The notes beneath the pieces were generated by a model. The model did not search any database, was not told the origin of the DNA, and saw only the letters and a program-made list of their open reading frames with translations. From Niastella sp. (GTDB lineage Bacteria > Bacteroidota > Bacteroidia > Chitinophagales > Chitinophagaceae), in the NCBI GenBank assembly GCA_021154515.1, contig JAJKIL010000086.1, positions 1 to 8,636 of the forward strand: a stretch of DNA of 8,636 nucleotides, in the 5' to 3' direction. The position numbers and the translations under genes were made by a program. Positions 6,923 through 8,636 of the stretch are shown one piece after another (position 1 is the stretch's first letter; each line of letters begins with the position of its first letter).

Positions 6923-6994
6923 CAGTTACAGGTTGCAGGTTACAGGGATATCCAGGGTTGGCGCCCTGTAACCTGTAACTTGAAACCTGTAACC
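6923..6994. repeat. Inverted array of 7-bp units forming a long hairpin
   Basis: The left side has CAGTTA, CAGGTTG and CAGGTTA units in 7-bp register (6923-6949). The right side has four TGTAACC-like units (6967-6994), the reverse complement. AGGTTACAGGG (6937-6947) pairs perfectly with CCCTGTAACCT (6964-6974). The stem extends outward to 6925/6986, about 23 bp with two wobbles and one mismatch, around a 16-nt loop. It fills the metE-thioesterase gap. It could act as a transcript-stabilising or weak terminator hairpin (only four T residues follow, at 6995-6998), or simply be a dispersed repeat. Confidence 0.75.
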
Positions 6995-7012
6995 CTTTTA
7001 ACATAGCAAACA

Positions 7013-7396
7013 ATGACCATCGAAGAAAAGATCCAACAATCCGAAACCCGGATATTCAAGGCCGTATTTCCCAACACCACTAACCATTATGATACATTGT
7101 TTGGTGGCACTGCCATGGCATTAATGGATGAAGTAGCATTTATTTGCGCCACCCGTTTTGCCCGCAAACGAATGGTAACGGTTTCCTCCGATAAAATTGA
7201 TTTTACCAGGCCCATACCCGCCGGCACTATCATCGAGCTGATTGGCAAGGTTATTCATACCGGTAAAAGCAGTGTGCGGGTGCAGGTTGAAATATATATT
7301 GAAGAAATGTATTCATTTGAGAGGGAAAGAGCCATCAATGGCACCTTTACGCTGGTAGCCGTGGATGAACACAAGCGGCCGGTGCCTATTGTGTAA
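7013..7396 (+). CDS. Acyl-CoA thioesterase, hotdog fold (YciA/ACOT-like)
   Basis: A 127-residue cytoplasmic protein expected to hydrolyse acyl-CoA thioesters to free acid and CoA. The signature TLFGGTAMALMDEVA (28-42) begins the central hotdog helix. Asp39 in FGGxxMxxMD is the residue corresponding to the catalytic Asp of the YciA/BFIT subfamily. VSSDKIDFTRPI (57-68) is the conserved strand that follows in this family, and the strands after it (IELIGKVIHTGKSSVRVQVEIYIE) complete a single domain of normal length. It lacks the second hotdog domain of some eukaryotic ACOTs. Substrate chain length cannot be read from the sequence. The ATG at 7013 fits the family length, and no Shine-Dalgarno sequence is present. 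It could be read through from metE across the 115-bp hairpin-bearing gap; no good promoter is evident. No functional link to methionine synthesis is apparent. Confidence 0.88.
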   Translation: MTIEEKIQQSETRIFKAVFPNTTNHYDTLFGGTAMALMDEVAFICATRFARKRMVTVSSDKIDFTRPIPAGTIIELIGKVIHTGKSSVRVQVEIYIEEMYSFERERAINGTFTLVAVDEHKRPVPIV

Positions 7397-7400
7397 TTCA

Positions 7401-7449
7401 GGCAGAAGGCAGAAGGCAGAAGGCAGAAGGCAGAAGGCAGAATGCAGAG
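7401..7449 (+). repeat. Perfect GGCAGAA heptanucleotide tandem repeat
   Basis: Six perfect copies of GGCAGAA run from 7401 to 7442, followed by a degenerate TGCAGAG (7443-7449). The tract begins four bases after the thioesterase stop codon. Such pure arrays are prone to slippage, so copy number probably varies among strains. It resembles the heptanucleotide short tandem repeats found between genes in some bacteria. Confidence 0.95.
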
Positions 7450-7503
7450 AAAATGCCCGGCGATGCAAGGTCATGATTAATTTCAAATTTCGCGAGTCAT
7501 CTT

Positions 7504-7524
7504 TTTGCCGTTTGCCGTCTGCCA
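7504..7524 (-). repeat. Inverted partner copies of the GGCAGAA heptad
   Basis: TTTGCCG, TTTGCCG and TCTGCCA (7504-7524) are in 7-bp register. On the - strand they read GGCAGAC, GGCAAAC and GGCAAA, the same family as the array at 7401-7449 in opposite orientation. Three forward units and this tract agree at 17 of 21 positions as reverse complements, so the transcript could fold into a hairpin with a loop of about 55-60 nt. Confidence 0.7.
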
Positions 7525-7663
7525 TGAAAATAGAGAAAACCGCCAATAGTCGGCAATCCAGATTAAAAAGGAATAATATGAGGGTTCTTTAACATTTCAT
7601 AGACAAAAAATTATCAATTTTAAGCTATGAAACCCATTAATTTGTTTAAAGTTAAATTGCCCC
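7525..7663 (+). other. 5' region of the MG2-domain gene, no clear element
   Basis: AT-rich stretch between the heptad repeats and the next gene. The only promoter-like match is TTAATTTG (7637-7644), one mismatch from TAnnTTTG, but it lies just 20 bases before the start codon and lacks a convincing upstream TTG. A purine-rich AAAAAGGAATAAT precedes a 4-codon frame (ATG at 7578) that is too short to call a gene. Confidence 0.3.
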
Positions 7664-8636
7664 ATGAATTGCACCCGATTTTATAGATCCCTGATTGCTC
7701 TGGCTTTACTATTTTCCGGTTTAGGGGCCGGCTATGCTCAACAGATCGATTCAATGGTGAACCTGTACGGAGAAAGATATCCGCAGGAAAAGATATATGT
7801 TCACTTTGACAAACCGGCCTATAATACCGGTGAAACCATCTGGTTCAAATCGTACCTGTTTGCTGGCATTGTGCCCTCGCCCATAAGCAAGAACTTTTAT
7901 GCCGAGCTGCTCGATCAATCGGGCAAGGTGTTACAACAGAAGATACTACCCATTTATGAAGGCTCTTCCGCGGGGAGTTTTGACCTGCCGGCCAATTCAC
8001 CTCCCACAATCGTTTTCAGGGCCTATACAACCTGGATGCTTAATTTTGATACCACCTTTCTTTTCAGCAAAACCATTCGCATTCTAAATAAAACCGTTGC
8101 CGTTGCACCGGCTGCAACTGCCGCAACCACGCAGGGCGGGGCCAAACAAACAGGCGCCAAACAACCTGCTGCAACTGCGGCTGCCAGCAGCAACCCTGCA
8201 TCAGCCGTTAACCTGCGGTTTTTCCCCGAAGGCGGTGATATGGTAACCGGGCTTGAATCGGTAGTAGCAGTTAAAGTAACCGACGAATTCGGATTGCCGG
8301 TTTCTGCAGAGGGTGCTATCAAAGACAACACAGGCGCCACCGTAACTACTTTTGGCACCGTGCACGATGGGATGGGGCGCTTTCCGATAGAACCCCAGGC
8401 CGGTAAAACCTATACGGCCGAATGGACAGATGAAAAAAAGCAAACGCATAAAACGCCATTTCCTCCTGCCAAACAGACGGGTGTAACGTTGCAATGCGCT
8501 TCTACCGGTAGCCGCGAGGCGTTTATAATAAGAAGGTCACAGGATGCCACGGACGAATTAAAAACCCTGTACCTGTTGGGTTATTTCAACTCTCAGGTAG
8601 TATATAAAGCACGGCTGAACCTGCAGCAGAATTTTA
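7664..8636 (+). CDS. Exported MG2-domain protein, N-terminal part (cut by window end)
   Basis: The frame is open from the ATG at 7664 to the window edge: 324 codons plus one base, with no stop. Residues 1-25 are a signal peptide: basic FYR, hydrophobic IALALLFSGLGAG and a YAQQ cleavage site, so signal peptidase I probably cuts after Ala25. Residues 43-140 resemble the macroglobulin-like MG2 domain of large Bacteroidota envelope proteins (EKIYVHFDKPAYNTGETIW). A low-complexity Ala/Thr/Gln linker (about 145-182) follows. A second beta-rich domain starts at NLRFFPEGGDMVTGLE (183-198), typical of the same family. Full-length relatives are usually several hundred residues longer and some carry a TonB-receptor plug domain; whether this one does lies outside the window. 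A role in the periplasm or outer membrane is inferred; substrate and partners are unknown. The start gives a complete signal peptide, which supports it. Confidence 0.8.
   Translation, partial: MNCTRFYRSLIALALLFSGLGAGYAQQIDSMVNLYGERYPQEKIYVHFDKPAYNTGETIWFKSYLFAGIVPSPISKNFYAELLDQSGKVLQQKILPIYEGSSAGSFDLPANSPPTIVFRAYTTWMLNFDTTFLFSKTIRILNKTVAVAPAATAATTQGGAKQTGAKQPAATAAASSNPASAVNLRFFPEGGDMVTGLESVVAVKVTDEFGLPVSAEGAIKDNTGATVTTFGTVHDGMGRFPIEPQAGKTYTAEWTDEKKQTHKTPFPPAKQTGVTLQCASTGSREAFIIRRSQDATDELKTLYLLGYFNSQVVYKARLNLQQNF

Noticed and set aside
7401..7524. CRISPR array
   Set aside because: The units are 7 bp and contiguous, without unique spacers; this is a simple tandem repeat.
7365..7592. 75-codon + strand frame across the heptad repeats
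   Set aside because: Its middle is simply the translated GGCAGAA repeat, and its start lies inside the thioesterase gene.

Overview
The window looks like chromosomal DNA of a Bacteroidota bacterium, most likely of the Chitinophagaceae (family level is inference). Three things point there. The promoter-like sites match the Bacteroidota pattern TTG-spacer-TAnnTTTG rather than TTGACA/TATAAT. Genes start without Shine-Dalgarno sequences. The proteins (a 323-residue NrdB ending SLDEDF, nrdB before nrdA, and an MG2-type exported protein) have the character of that phylum. All five genes lie on the + strand.

Layout. 1-222 holds nothing I can recognise. 227-487 is a regulatory leader: a dyad-flanked promoter, then an RNA element with the P1/P2 helix and B12 box of a cobalamin riboswitch but without the cobalamin-binding core. 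488-3914 carries nrdB and nrdA (class Ia ribonucleotide reductase), closed by an intrinsic terminator. 4006-4121 is a mirror-symmetric array of ten 11-bp units. 4182-4565 is a promoter and a complete cobalamin riboswitch with its expression platform. 4582-6897 is metE. 6923-6994 is an inverted array of 7-bp units forming a long hairpin. 7013-7396 is a hotdog acyl-CoA thioesterase. 7401-7524 carries more 7-bp repeats in both orientations. 7664 to the window end is the start of a large exported MG2-domain protein, cut by the window edge.

How the parts fit. NrdBA and MetE are the cobalamin-independent counterparts of class II RNR and MetH. Cobalamin riboswitches are known to repress metE in many bacteria and class Ia nrd operons in some, such as Streptomyces. 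Here metE has a textbook riboswitch, while nrdBA has what looks like the same RNA with its whole receptor domain removed and a short hairpin in its place. This core-less B12-box leader, with a built-in alternative pairing, is the most interesting object in the window. It could be a decayed riboswitch or a new compact regulatory RNA; sequence alone does not decide. The second notable theme is that all three larger intergenic gaps downstream of nrdA carry short tandem units arranged as inverted arrays.
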